64,000 nucleotides of DNA. Origin: Linnemannia hyalina (taxonomy: Eukaryota > Mortierellomycota > Mortierellomycetes > Mortierellales > Mortierellaceae). Positions 34,446 through 44,598 of the stretch are shown here, in pieces (position 1 is the first letter of the stretch; each line of letters begins with the position of its first letter). A model generated the notes under the pieces. That model saw nothing but the letters and a program-made list of their open reading frames with translations. It had not been told where the DNA came from and searched no databases. The position numbers were made by a program, and so were the translations under genes. The DNA is taken from assembly GCA_019671135.1 (NCBI GenBank), contig JAHRHY010000013.1, positions 1,550,001 through 1,614,000 of the forward strand. The letters run 5' to 3'.

Positions 34446-34757
34446 TGTTACAAAAAGATGTGGTGGCTAGGCAGTGGCGGCGATGCCTTAGGTTAGCAGT
34501 CAAATTCTTTAGCAGATAGTATTAGTAGTACGCCGAGCCCTCTTGTCTGCTCTTTGTCCTTTTACACATCACTTCTTGGACGAGAGCAGTATTGACAAGA
34601 GTTTCGCTGGCGCGCTGCAGTTTTGTGTGATTCTTTTAGGACGCTATTATCACTTCCCCCCCCTCCAACCTACAACCCCTCCCCCCCGTACCAATTGAGG
34701 ACTTCACAGCGGTCCTACAACTCTGGCCTCCGACCCTCTCCCCTGAGTAACAATAGG
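34446..34757 (+). mobile_element. Half copy of the fold-back element
   Basis: Starts TGTTACAAAAAGATGTGGTG like the element at 32033 and follows its left arm (without the internal duplication) to the centre at CTCTCCCCTGAGTAACA, then stops. The second arm is missing and purine repeats follow. Confidence 0.88.
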
Positions 34758-34789
34758 TCTTTCCTTAAGGGGTGAGCTTGAAACTTACG

Positions 34790-34995
34790 AAGAAAGAGAA
34801 AAGATATAAGGAGAGGGTCAGAAAAATAGATGTCGAGGGAGGGACAGAAAAAAATGTTAGGGAGGGAACAGAAAAGAAAAAAAAAAGTTGGAGGGACAGA
34901 AAAAAAAAGGGGGGGACAGGAAAAAAAAAGGAAGGGACAGAAAAAGATGTCAGGGGAGGGACAACGAAACGAGGTGTCAGGGGATGAACGGAGAC
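34790..34995. repeat. Degenerate purine minisatellite, block 2
   Basis: Units such as GAGGGACAGAAAAAAA continue the family of 33975-34310 and end about 60 bases before the 28S rRNA fragment. Confidence 0.8.
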
Positions 34996-35051
34996 AGATT
35001 GAGAGGTGCGAGGAGAGATATCTGGGACCCTCGTAGGAGATAACAATCTAA

Positions 35052-35093
35052 AGGATGACTAGCTTGTGGCAGCCAAGCATTCATAGCGACGTT

Positions 35094-35129
<36 letters not shown>

Positions 35130-35175
35130 ACTGAAGCAGAATTCAGTAAGCGTTGGATTGTTCACCCACTAATAG
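35052..35175 (+). rRNA. 28S rRNA 3'-region fragment, left of LINE
   Basis: Contains universally conserved large-subunit rRNA sequence: GCTTGTGGCAGCCAAGC, GCTTTTTGATCCTTCGATGT, CGGCTCTTCCTATCATACTG and GCGTTGGATTGTTCACCCAC, ending at TAATAGG. Its 5' edge is abrupt near 35052 and slightly diverged there (GGATGACTAGCTTGTGG where GGGATAACTGGCTTGTGG is expected). It continues at about 36219 after the LINE. No 18S, 5.8S or earlier 28S is present, so this is an isolated partial copy. Confidence 0.92.
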
Positions 35176-36218
35176 GAAAGAAAGGATATATTGTGGCTTA
35201 AGCAGCCTTGATTGAAGTATTTTGTGCGATGGTTTTGGTGATTTCGCTAAGTATGGTGTGGATGATATCGCTACTAGATTGAGTGTATTGATGAAGAAAA
35301 AGAACGGTGTTGGCTGTTGAAATACTAATGAGGCAACAAGACAACAATTGTGGGATAGTGATGTTGAATTGGGGTTTGATATCAAAGGTCGGAAGATGGA
35401 AAGACAAGACCTTATCAAGGTCATCATCAGACCAAAGTGGTTTGGAAGTGTGTTGCCTAAGGATTGTTTGCCAAGCGATGTATTTAGGAGCACACTGAAA
35501 GATGTGATGCGCCTTGTCCTCGCGTCGCTCACGACATCCAGCCATGTTGCAATGAGGATCCTGCTTCCAGATCTTATGGCGTAGAGTTCCGTAAGGGAGC
35601 CAATCCCTTTGAATTCTCCACCACATGGTCCTGGCCCGGAGTAGTATCTTTGCACCCCATAATTGGCGCCACTGTTTCGAGGTTCCCATCTCTGGGTGGG
35701 TTGATGAGTTTGGGTCTGGTGGTGGTGTGTCCTGCCTCAAAAAGGCTCGAAGGTGTTTGTTCGTGGCCGATTCCAGAGTAATAAGATTACTGTCGTTTGG
35801 GATCAAGACAGAAGAGAGGATACGTTGTGCCATTGTATCGTTCTGTGTGACCTTGGGTGGGTTCGAGAGCGCTTGTTGCATACTGTGACGCATCCGACAA
35901 CGTTCTTGGTAGGCTTGGATCCCTAGTTCCACTTGAGCGAGGTGGAGCTTGGGGGAAGGTGTGTTTTTCTGACCAGTTGGAGGAGCCCATTGTTGTCTGG
36001 AGAAAACTGAAAGAGCTCTTCCACTCGGAGTCTGAGGGCATTGATAGTGGTGTCTGTCGTTTCAAACCACCTTTCGATTGGTGAGGAGGCAAGTGTTATG
36101 GAGTCAGGCAAGGAGTCAGCAAGGGCCAGTGCTTTGAGGGAAGGAAGGAAGGACGCCGCGGATACCAATCGTTGCAGGCCGGGGAAACCTTCCAATAAGG
36201 ATCTGTACTGTCCGTCCA
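35176..36218 (-). mobile_element. Truncated LINE inserted in 28S rDNA, antisense
   Basis: The 3' part of a non-LTR retrotransposon ORF2. The 244-codon minus frame (35932-35198) carries a zf-RVT type zinc-binding segment: WLPYGTLRHKIWKQDPHCNM, GCRERREDK, AHHIFQCAPKY. Upstream, in another frame, is FPGLQRLVSAASFLPSLKAL; one frameshift near 35930 separates them. The reverse transcriptase and endonuclease are absent (5' truncation). It splits the 28S sequence between CCCACTAATAGG and GGAACGTGAGCTGGG, with AATAGG on both sides as a likely target duplication. The element points opposite to the rRNA. Confidence 0.85.
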
Positions 36219-36695
36219 GGGGTTAAATAGGGAACGTGAGCTGGGTTTAGACCGTCGTAAGACAGGTTAGTTTTGCCCTACTAATGAAATGTTGTTGCAA
36301 TAGTAATTGAACTTAGTACGAGAGGAGCCGTTCATTCGGATAATTGGTATTTAGGCCTGCCTGAGCAGGCAATGGCCCGAAGCTATCATCCGTTGGGTTA
36401 TGGCTAAACGACTCTAAGTCAGAACCCGTGCTAGAACGCGACGATTACCGCCTTTTCCGATTTTTAGTTGAATACGAATAGATCCTCGGATCTTGAATCA
36501 TACTACGTGGGGTTACCTTGCCGAGCGGAAAGGCTTTGTAAGGTTCCTGCTAATGTTAATTTCGAATATTGGAAGAGATAAATCCATTGCTGACGACTTT
36601 AATTGAACGGGGTTTTGTAAGCAGTAGAGTAGCCTTGTTGCTACGATCTTCTGAGATTAAGCCCATTGTTCTATAGATTTGTTCGAAAGAACAAC
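36219..36695 (+). rRNA. 28S rRNA 3' end, right of LINE
   Basis: Runs from AATAGGGAACGTGAGCTGGG through the sarcin-ricin loop region (AGTACGAGAGGAGCCGTTCA; here GAGCCG where fungi often have GAACAG or GAACCG) to the 28S 3' end near TTGTTCTATAGATTTGTTCG. With the fragment at 35052-35175 it forms about 600 bases of the 28S 3' domain. Past about 36700 comes a pyrimidine tract, as in an external spacer. Confidence 0.93.
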
Positions 36696-37480
36696 ATCTC
36701 CTCTCTCTTCTTTCTCTCTTTTTTTTCTTTCTTCAGTGCCGCAACTTATGGGTTGTTTAAAATAGAAATTCGCTGTCGAGTTGTAAGTAAACTAGAAGTC
36801 TTGCAACCCCATGCCTGAAGAGGGTGTGTCCTTGCATCTCTCTCTAAGAAGATTTTTTTTTGGTGTGCAGCTCCCACCATGCCTACCCATGCCCATGCTT
36901 GAGAGGGTGGAGGGTGGAGGAAAAAAAGGAGGTTTTTTTTCTGTGTGTGCGCAATAATGGTATGAACAAGAACGATATTCCCATTTTCCGGCCGACCGGT
37001 ATAAGTTGCTTGCCAAAACCCTTACCTTTAAGCTACGGCCATATCGGTGCAGATAGGTCGAACAATCTGTATGCAAATACGATGCACGAGCGACTATACA
37101 TTCCTGCTTGTATGAGGCTACCACATTTCCACAATGTGCTTTCGGAGTGAGGCCAACGAATACCTTTTTCTATTGCGGGTAGATGAGAAAGAGCTGCATG
37201 GCCACTGGATCGACCTGCTTCTTGGAGGTTAGGGCTTTGACTCGACATGGAACAGCCAAAAAAAATCGCCCATTTCACGCAAGATAGTGCACACGGTCAA
37301 CTGTATCGACTTAATAGACAAGTTGTTTAACGGGAACTGTTTATTTGAACAATCAACATGTAATTACACCTTGATTCATATTGATTCATATCGTATTGTG
37401 GGTTGATCTTAGAAGGAGGGTAAGTGACGGTAATGGGGTCGTTGCAAACGTGGCCCCAGAGAAAGTCGCTCCCAATGAAT
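36696..37480. other. Spacer after 28S fragment
   Basis: A CT-rich tract (36703-36735), then unassigned sequence. It may include rDNA spacer. No supported gene. Confidence 0.5.
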
Positions 37481-37759
37481 TTAGAAGCAGCTGTCGCCGA
37501 TGTGGTTGCCGCTGTTCCAAGTGCCAATGCAACAGGCATAGAAGGCGCGGCAGGAATTGTCCTTGCCAAGAAGGCCGTAGCAGCGGCGGTCGGAGCCCAT
37601 TTGACCGCCGTTCAAGCGGCAGCACTCAGACGAGGCCTGGCCCCAGAACTGCTCGTTCTTGGGATTGTAACACCACGAACCTTGCTCGGTCGGAGCGGCA
37701 CTGACAATGGCAGAACCGAAGGCGATAGCAACAGTGAGGGCGACGATGGACTTGTACAT
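37481..37759 (-). CDS. Small secreted cysteine-rich protein, 92 aa
   Basis: Starts MYKSIVALTVAIAFGSAIVS followed by AAPTEQG, a signal peptide of about 21-22 residues. The mature part has eight cysteines in the order WC, ECC, RCYG, SCRAFYACC, SCF, with two CC pairs, which suggests four disulfide bonds. The cysteine spacing is that of a compact secreted fold such as many fungal small secreted proteins; I cannot name the family. Single exon, ending GNHIGDSCF. An in-frame extension upstream (from 37801) lacks sense as a signal peptide, so I use the inner Met. Confidence 0.7.
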   Translation of the reverse strand: MYKSIVALTVAIAFGSAIVSAAPTEQGSWCYNPKNEQFWGQASSECCRLNGGQMGSDRRCYGLLGKDNSCRAFYACCIGTWNSGNHIGDSCF

Positions 37760-39608
37760 GGTAATAGCGAGTGGTTTACTAATAGGCCGAAAAAGCAACA
37801 AGTTCTTTTTAGTCGCAAAAATAGATGCAGTCTTGTGAATGTAGGTGTAGACACTAGGGCTTAAGTAAATTGCCTACAAGGCTTGGAGCTGGGAGTAGTT
37901 AGTTTGGTCTTGAGAGTGTTGGTTGGGAAAGTGTTCTTGAGAGTGTTTGATGATGAACAATCGACGTCGTTGTGAAAGACCTTTTATAGCTGGGCCTGAG
38001 TCGGCGATGCAGGGTTGCGACGTATACGAACTATCTGCGGAGCTCCGTGGAGCGTATTGAAAGGTTGTTAAGTGAAGCCCCCTCTCTGTGAACGAGTGGC
38101 AAAGGGAAACACTTTTCCTCCTCACCCGCGTAAAAATAAAACACGGCTAGTGTTTGACTGGCGTCAGAGTCAGAGAGCGTCACTTACTGCCTTGACTAGA
38201 ATGCCTACCTAGGCCTCTGTAGGCACGTTAACAGAAATTTCTATAGGGGCAATACCTAGTGTAGCTCACTTTCGCGGGCTGCGCAATAGAGAAAATTAAG
38301 TACAGTCGTCCAATGAAATGCAGTAAAGTCTCTCAACGACCCTTTTCTAAGCTGATCAAAAATAGTGTGGAAAATGCGCCCAGAATAAGGAGAGGGCAGT
38401 AACACAATGGGCAATGCCCTCGCGGCAGTATTGCGGAAAAAATTATTTTTTGCTCGGTCCTGCCAGATCATTTTATCGTTGGCTTTTATTTTTTTCCCAC
38501 CTGCTGCGGCACTACGCACCAATATTTATAAGCTACCCAAAGGGGAGAGTGGAGGCGCAATTGTCTTGGTCTTTCCAAGCCACTCCTCTCATACCCCGCG
38601 TTAATAAGAAAGAGGACCTCGGTAACTCGAAAAGGTCTCTCGACTGGCCACTGCCACATTCTAGGATGGCATTTTTACGTTCAACGGCTACAGCCTATCA
38701 CACGACACATAACTCTAAGTCCTACGTAGAGAATTGACTAGACCTCCCTAGTTGTGTAGGATGGTACAAAAAATATAACCGCATTATGGAGAGCCGAGGC
38801 TGCAGAGTGTAGACGAAGACTCGGTTGCTCACTCAATTGAAAAGATACCCAAGGTACAGATGATGAAGTATTTCAGTTACTGGTGTGGTGATGTAGATGG
38901 GGATCTGCTTTTCGAGTGATATTTTGGTGGCGTTCTTGTGACCACCATTTGTAGTGTAGAAAATGAGAATAAATAATTCTGAACCGAGCTATTGGCTCGG
39001 GATGCTTCTTTTCTCTTACTCTTTTTGATCCATTCTTTTGTTGTGTTTCCTTTGAACAAACACCAGTGAAAGCAAGATCAGCGCTCCCTTTATTCTCGAC
39101 CTCCTTTATGTCGCGACCAATACCCAGGCGTGAGAAGACGTACGGGCGATCGAACAGTCGGGACGCGCGACGAAAGCATCATATTCCAGGGTCTACTTCA
39201 TTGTCAGTACTCTTTTCACCATCATTTCACCCCTTCCTTCCCTTGTTTGTTATAAAGATCTCATATATGCGAACTCCTTGGAACTACCTCAGTCGTTCCT
39301 TAAAAGAACTCAGTCCTTTTTGCTCTTGGTGTCCGTTTGACTAGACTAGATCCCCTCCTATCATCTTTTGTAACAAGCAAACACATCACGACACTAGGTA
39401 AGGATCAGACTATCTGGGGAGCTATGGGCTATATACATGTGTTCGTGTGGCAATAGAAAATCGACCTTTCTCAATGTTCCACGCCAACAGTTCGCCTATT
39501 TCACTTGCATAGTTAATCTTTCCGACAATTCGCCCACTTGCATTGATCTTTCCCATCAACAATTCGCCCATTTCACTTGCATGATCGATCGTGCCAAGAG
39601 TTGACCGT

Positions 39609-39724
39609 TCAATTACACTGCCACGCAAGAGCAGGTCATTCAATTACACTGCCACGCAAGAGTAGGCCATTCAATTACACTGCCACGCAAGAGTTGGCCA
39701 TTCAATTACACTGCCACGCAAGAT
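39609..39724. repeat. 31-bp tandem repeat, four units
   Basis: The core TTCAATTACACTGCCACGCA recurs at a fixed period of 31 bases (AATTAC at 39611, 39642, 39673, 39704), followed by AGAG or AGAT and a short variable part. The whole unit is repeated, not just a direct repeat with unique spacers. Confidence 0.92.
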
Positions 39725-39952
39725 GGCGGAGGTATTAAAGTTTGTAGACTTACTGTATGTCACAAACAGGCAATGTCAGAGTGAACACACTCTCTTCTTA
39801 TTACCCTTCAAAGGTCATGGACAGCCACTGATATACGATATACGACATTAACACTTATTCAGAAGGCGGCTGGGCTGTCCAGAGTCTTTATTTTTTCCTG
39901 GAAACTGAATCCAAATGTCCGACCAAATTGCTTTAAGTCGAATCCGACGAAT

Positions 39953-40034
39953 ATTAGAAAATTTTCGCAGATTCAATTTTCCTTCGTTGAAAAAGCTCCA
40001 CGAAGGAAAATTGAATCTGCGAAAAATTTCTAAT
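39953..40034. repeat. 34-bp inverted repeat with 14-nt loop
   Basis: Left arm 39953-39986 and right arm 40001-40034 are complementary with one mismatch (arm includes CGAAGGAAAATTGAATCTGC). The loop is TTGAAAAAGCTCCA. AT-rich arms of this length suggest a small MITE or a recombination relic. It is not a terminator of any neighbouring gene. Confidence 0.85.
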
Positions 40035-40385
40035 AGCCATCGATTATCCCTTCGTCTGCTTTAGGCCGCTTTTTGTGGTCGAAATTTATCCCTTCGATTG
40101 ATTCTGCGAGCAGGGTCCTCTCCATATTTACAAAAAAAAACACAGAGAGCACCCACTCCGCCACATAAAAAAAGAGGAACCACCACGAGAGGAACTTCCA
40201 TATCAACTTATCTTCCTATCACCTTTCCTTCACTTTTAAACGTCAGCGAGATGGACAGGCAGAACAATAAGTGTGGATAAAATAGTCTCAGAGCCGAGCC
40301 TTCATAAAAGATAATGTTGTCAAAACCCTCTGACAATTCAGACGCCTCTCACTCCGAATAAGAGAGTTTGAATCAACCTCCATAA

Positions 40386-40838
40386 ATGAAATTGACTCCA
40401 AGACAGAAAGGAAAAAAAGAAGAGCGACTCGCTGGGACTAACCATCAAATGGGAATCACAAACCACACTGGCTGGATCAAGGCGACAGACGGAGTGAAGA
40501 AAGATCAGACCAAGAGATGCGAAGTCAACTTATCATCGATGTTTTTTGCGTTGGTGAACGCGCTGAGTTTCCATGAAACGGTGCAGTTCGTTGCAAAGTC
40601 GGCCCGACGTCATATGTCTAACTACGCAACAACATCGATACAGCAGACTTCATCCGGCCCAGAGCGAGCAACCGACGCCGATGACGCGGGCATGTCTACT
40701 CACACAACAACATCTACACAGCAGGATTCATGCAGTCCAAAACGAGCAGTTGACGTCGAGGATGAGGACATCGCCGACACTGCTTCCTCTAACAAACGCC
40801 TCCGACCCCTCCAGCTCCGGCTCGTCGACTCTCGTTGA
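40386..40838 (+). CDS. Hypothetical protein, 150 aa, weak
   Basis: Open frame starting MKLTPRQKGKKEERLAG with a basic N-terminus and two related Thr/Gln-rich segments (NYATTSIQQTSSGPERATDA and THTTTSTQQDSCSPKRAVDV), which look like an internal duplication. It ends RLRPLQLRLVDSR. No domain recognised. The overlapping frame +2 continues with LVEDMQRLLATQPSQIRFDE, so the true gene may be frameshifted and longer. Confidence 0.3.
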   Translation: MKLTPRQKGKKEERLAGTNHQMGITNHTGWIKATDGVKKDQTKRCEVNLSSMFFALVNALSFHETVQFVAKSARRHMSNYATTSIQQTSSGPERATDADDAGMSTHTTTSTQQDSCSPKRAVDVEDEDIADTASSNKRLRPLQLRLVDSR

Positions 40839-41334
40839 AGACATGCAACGATTGCTGGCGACACAGCCATCCCAGATTAGGTTCGACGAGAGTCCTCGTG
40901 ATCTCCTTATTGCCTCTCTGCCCTCGAGATTCTATCTTGCCTTTCTCTTTATCGTGCTCAAAAGATAACAAATCAACGCGTAATGTCTCTCAACACGACG
41001 CATCCATTGCCTCTATCGCACTTGATTTTTAGAAATGCTCCGATCTCTCGTCACTTTCCCTCAATGCAAGTAATGCTTGGATATCGTAAGTAACCATAAT
41101 TTTCTCAGTCACAACTCAGCTCTCATGTTCACTTCCTTTTCCCACTTCCTGCAACACGGTCAACGATCGCCTCCATTTTGACTATTTCTATCCACATCCC
41201 TTCACACATCAGTATCACCACCCGAGTCTGTCTCTTCAACGCAATCCCGCTGCTCTAGCCTCACCCTACACGTCCTTCACCTCCAGTCACTGCCACCCCA
41301 GCAAAACCATCGCAAGTTACCACCAACACCCACC
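40839..41334. other. Intergenic
   Basis: Holds the possible frame-shifted continuation of the preceding hypothetical (to about 40968) and a leader before the promethin-like gene. Nothing else recognised. Confidence 0.45.
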
Positions 41335-42014
41335 ATGGCCACAACGAACATCGAGTGACAAGTCGGCCAAGCCCGAGACGCCACCCATGAAGCCCCCCAG
41401 ATCGTCGCCAGCAAAGTTCAATCGGCACTGGAGCCCGTCAACCAGATGGGTATAGTCCCGCACTATGTTTTCCCTCCCGCGGGATACCTCAAGAATCTAT
41501 GTGTCCAAGCCCCCACCAGTGTCAAGATTGGGGTCGTTGGGTTTGGAGCCATGTCGGCTTTTCCTCTGGGCTGCTTCATGGGCTTCATGGGGTTTGTCAC
41601 CCTTGGGTCCTTCATCATTGGAGGGATTGGATTTACCATTGTTGAGGTGAGATATGTTTCTTTGGCACAATGGCAATGATGATACGCACTCGAATACCAA
41701 AGCCTGATAGACGAAACTGATCCGAAACTCCTTGCCCTAACCCATCACCATCTACATGTGCCAATCATCACCTTATCTCTGTTTAGGTAGGATTCGCAAT
41801 TTTCAGCTTGGTTTCCCTGCTCCCAGCCTTGGGAGTCTCGCTGCTGGTTGCCTGCGGCGTCGGGTTGGTCAGCATGGTCGCCTATGTCGGGTACCTCATT
41901 TCCTGTGCAGTCCTGAGTATGATCTGAGGACATGGTGACTTGCGCAAGGCTAAGCGACAGATCCGGGAGGCCAAGCAGAGGGCTAATAAGGGCGGTCGAC
42001 GAGCCAACGGCTAA
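41335..42014 (+). pseudogene. Promethin/LDAF1-like membrane protein with two in-frame TGA codons
   Basis: Two exons, 41335-41646 and 41787-42014, GT-AG and in phase. The frame starts MATTNIE, meets TGA (41356-41358), continues QVGQARDATHEAPQIVASKV and then the membrane core SVKIGVVGFGAMSAFPLGCF, FMGFVTLGSFIIGGIGFTIV, VGFAIFSLVSLLPALGVSLL, meets a second TGA (41925-41927) and goes on GHGDLRKAKRQIREAKQRAN to a TAA. The glycine-rich hydrophobic hairpins match promethin-type lipid-droplet proteins. Sequence beyond both stops remains protein-like, so the stops are recent. A shorter product from Met at 41446 to the second TGA is conceivable. Confidence 0.7.
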
Positions 42015-42054
42015 TAGAGTCGAACAATCACGAGGGACCATCGCACTAAACAGT

Positions 42055-43735
42055 GGAACCAGGCCTGGTGAATGAACTGGAAATAGGTACCCGAGCGGAT
42101 CAACGGCGAAGATTCCAATAACAGTTTCCTTTAGGATTGGCACCAAAGAATTCGGAATCGACGTATTGGATCATTAGGCCTCCGTCCTGCTTGTCAAAGA
42201 TCGCTATCGCCAGTCACATGGAGTATTCGATGCCCATTGAATAAAACCTGCATCCAGGAGCTGATCGTAGGCAGCACAGTCATGGTCGGATAAGGCGTTG
42301 GACTCTAGTCGTCGTTTATTGACTTCCAGCCAATGGAGAACAAAGATGTGATAGAGTTGAACGCGGGTGATCTTGACTGTTGCAAGGTCCTGCAATCCCT
42401 CTGTGACTGCGGGCAGTGTTTCCAGCGAGGGCAAGGAGAAAAGGGCTTTTGGCAAGACTCATGAGATTTGGGACCGTGGTCAGCATGCGCATATAGTCCT
42501 CAGTGAGCCAGGGACGTGGCTCAAGGGGGATGTAACGAGTGACATAGTCCTCAACTTGCTGCGTGGAGAAGGGTGCTACGACAGCTTCCTGGAAAAGGTC
42601 GATGACAGGTCGCCGGTGACCATCTCCTTGCGGAACAAAATGATCTAAGTAGACAGGGCAAGAAACTGGGAGTAACAGGAGATAATCATCTTGGCACGCT
42701 ACTGACCCTGCTGGTTCAGTCTGTTGACTCTGTGGAGATTGATGGTGAGTTAGCTCTCGTCGTATCCGTCGCAAATAAGAAGGAACAGGCAGTGGTGCTT
42801 CATCTCCTGAATCTGCTCCTCGTAGAGTTATGGCACTGCGACTGCTTCTCGATCAATTCCTTGGCCGGGTTGTCGATAGGGAAGAGGGATGGGTCCGTCG
42901 TCCTTGTAGTCCTTCCACAGCGTGTGCTCCAGTTTGAGATTGAATGTCGACTTGCCAGCATCGGAATCTCCCAGCACCAGGAACACTTGTCGATCCCCGG
43001 TCAGGAACTCCAAAGGAGGCCTTTCACGTCCAAATTATCATATGGTGTTTGTTACATCTCTGTAGATCTCGACAATATCCATAGCGACTATGGGATGAGA
43101 ATGTATATATGATACCAAGCATATAAGACAACCATTGTAACATTTTTTGTTTAACTATCCTACTAAACACCAACCTATTCTCCAAACAACAAAGCCTTCT
43201 TATTTTTCGCACACCACACTCTTGAATGTGTCCATCTACTATTAACCTGTAACCCTCACTGCAAGATTCGCCATAGTAGTTCTTGTATGTGATCATCTAA
43301 AGCACTTGTACTCTCAACTGTATCTTTGGGGCGAAATACAGGGGAGAGATTACATTTTAAAAATTCTTGTGCTGTCTATTGCTATTTTATTCTGCGTTCT
43401 GTTGCCCACTATGAAGAGATATGCCAGTTATGGAAGTCAACACTCCGCTCCTTGGACTTTGGATATTTTTTATATGCCTTTTTATATCCTCTGCACATGA
43501 AGGGGCCGCAAAGCCTTCTCCATGACTGGTAAGAGGGCGTCGTCGCGGGCCTGAAGATTGGCCTTGGCCATAGGAAGAATGTAGATCAGTTGACGTGACT
43601 CCTCAAGGCGTCGAAGTCGGAAGCTGTCGAAGTCACTCTCCAGATCTACATTTAGCTGATCCTCATCGATGACATTGTTTTTTTTCGGGACCCACATTGT
43701 GGCACCTGGAGCAAGCATGCTTGTTATAAAAGTCG
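42055..43735 (-). pseudogene. Second NACHT-domain remnant, interrupted
   Basis: Related to the NACHT region of 3656-6450. It starts near VPKKNNVIDEDQLNVDLESD, runs ARDDALLPVMEKAL, is interrupted (about 43026-43500), then continues EFLTGDRQVFLVLGDSDAGK with an intact Walker A (GDSDAGKST). Later pieces are out of frame with each other: FQEAVVAPFSTQQVEDYVTR, WLTEDYMRMLTTVPNLMSLA, then KITRVQLYHIFVLHWLEVNK and a last piece near 42150. At least three frameshifts plus the insertion; no WD40 part remains, and it ends beside the promethin-like gene. Confidence 0.8.
43026..43500. mobile_element. About 475-bp insertion inside the NACHT remnant
   Basis: The NACHT frame is continuous on both sides (VMEKAL on the upstream side, EFLTGD on the other) except for this AT-rich block, so it is a later insertion. 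No clear terminal inverted repeats or target duplication. A 90-codon minus frame (43296-43024) fills part of it without a recognisable family. Confidence 0.5.
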
Positions 43736-44029
43736 TTCTTAGGATCTAACATGCAACGACTTAGACTTAGCAACTGTCATGCATAGAACATAAAGGACTG
43801 CGAACAGAACACGCAGGTTCTTTATTGAATAAGGACTTGACTGACGAGATGACGAACCGAGCCTATTTCATTATATGGCAATGGTTAGTACAGTGCGGAC
43901 CATAAGCGAGTTTTAATCGATCATAGGTGGCGATACAAGGCTTACGAATGTCCCGCGTTGGAATCGATAGGGCAATAAAAAAAAGAGTGAGAGGGTTAAG
44001 GAAAGAGACAAAGGAAAAAGGGTGGGCCT

Positions 44030-44352
44030 TAGCTCTAGAAGACTCAGCTACGAGTGTTAAAGAGGTTAACCGGAGCCCCACGTAGGTTGCCGCGCTGAAG
44101 CCTCTAGCGATAACGAGACCCGCAACGGTGTTTGAAGTGTAATCACCCAAACGCACGTACAATGGAAATCATACCAAACATTACCCGCTTGGAGTAATGC
44201 CGGTTCGGCTAAGGCTACATCATGGCTCTAGAAGACCCTGCTACGGGTGTTAAAGAGTTCCCAGAGCCCCATGTAGGCTGCCGTGCTAAAGCCTCTTGCA
44301 ATAACGAGACCCGCAACGGTGTTAGATGTGTAACCATCAAAACGCGCGTACA
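44030..44352 (-). repeat. Diverged tandem duplication, about 130 bp units
   Basis: The blocks at about 44030-44165 and 44222-44352 share ordered segments such as AACGAGACCCGCAACGGTGT and CGTACAATGGAA, with scattered substitutions. Both stay open on the minus strand and encode VAGLVIARGFS, so the ancestor may have been coding. Confidence 0.75.
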
Positions 44353-44527
44353 ATGGAATTACTACTGATATTATGAAGGAATACCAGCCGGGAAGGTAGT
44401 CAACCCCATGCACCACGTTAGGCCGGTGAAGAGATAGATGGATCAATAAGGAAGACAAAAAGAAAGTTGGATGGCAAGAATGGAACGTTAGCAAAGGAGG
44501 ATATGCATGAAATACTTCATACGCGAG

Positions 44528-44598
44528 TGAAAGGAGGACAATGGGCGCGAAAATTACGTCACTGCAGACATAGCCAACGCACCTACTGTCCCCCAATC
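44528..44598 (-). repeat. 71-bp dispersed repeat, copy 2
   Basis: Exact reverse complement of 25849-25919. Confidence 0.9.

Larger units (their letters stand above)
37760..40385. other. Gene-poor spacer
   Basis: About 2.6 kb with no supported gene. It contains a 31-bp tandem repeat (39609-39724), preceded by two or three looser copies of a CGCCCATTTCACTTGCAT motif (39490-39590), and a near-perfect 34-bp inverted repeat (39953-40034). Confidence 0.55.

Noticed and set aside
35307..35888. Plus-strand frames inside the rDNA insertion
   Set aside because: They are antisense shadows of the LINE ORF2 zinc-binding region on the minus strand.
39609..39724. Regularly spaced 31-bp repeat looked at first like a CRISPR array
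   Set aside because: The whole 31-base unit is repeated almost without spacer variation and the genome is fungal. It is a plain tandem repeat.
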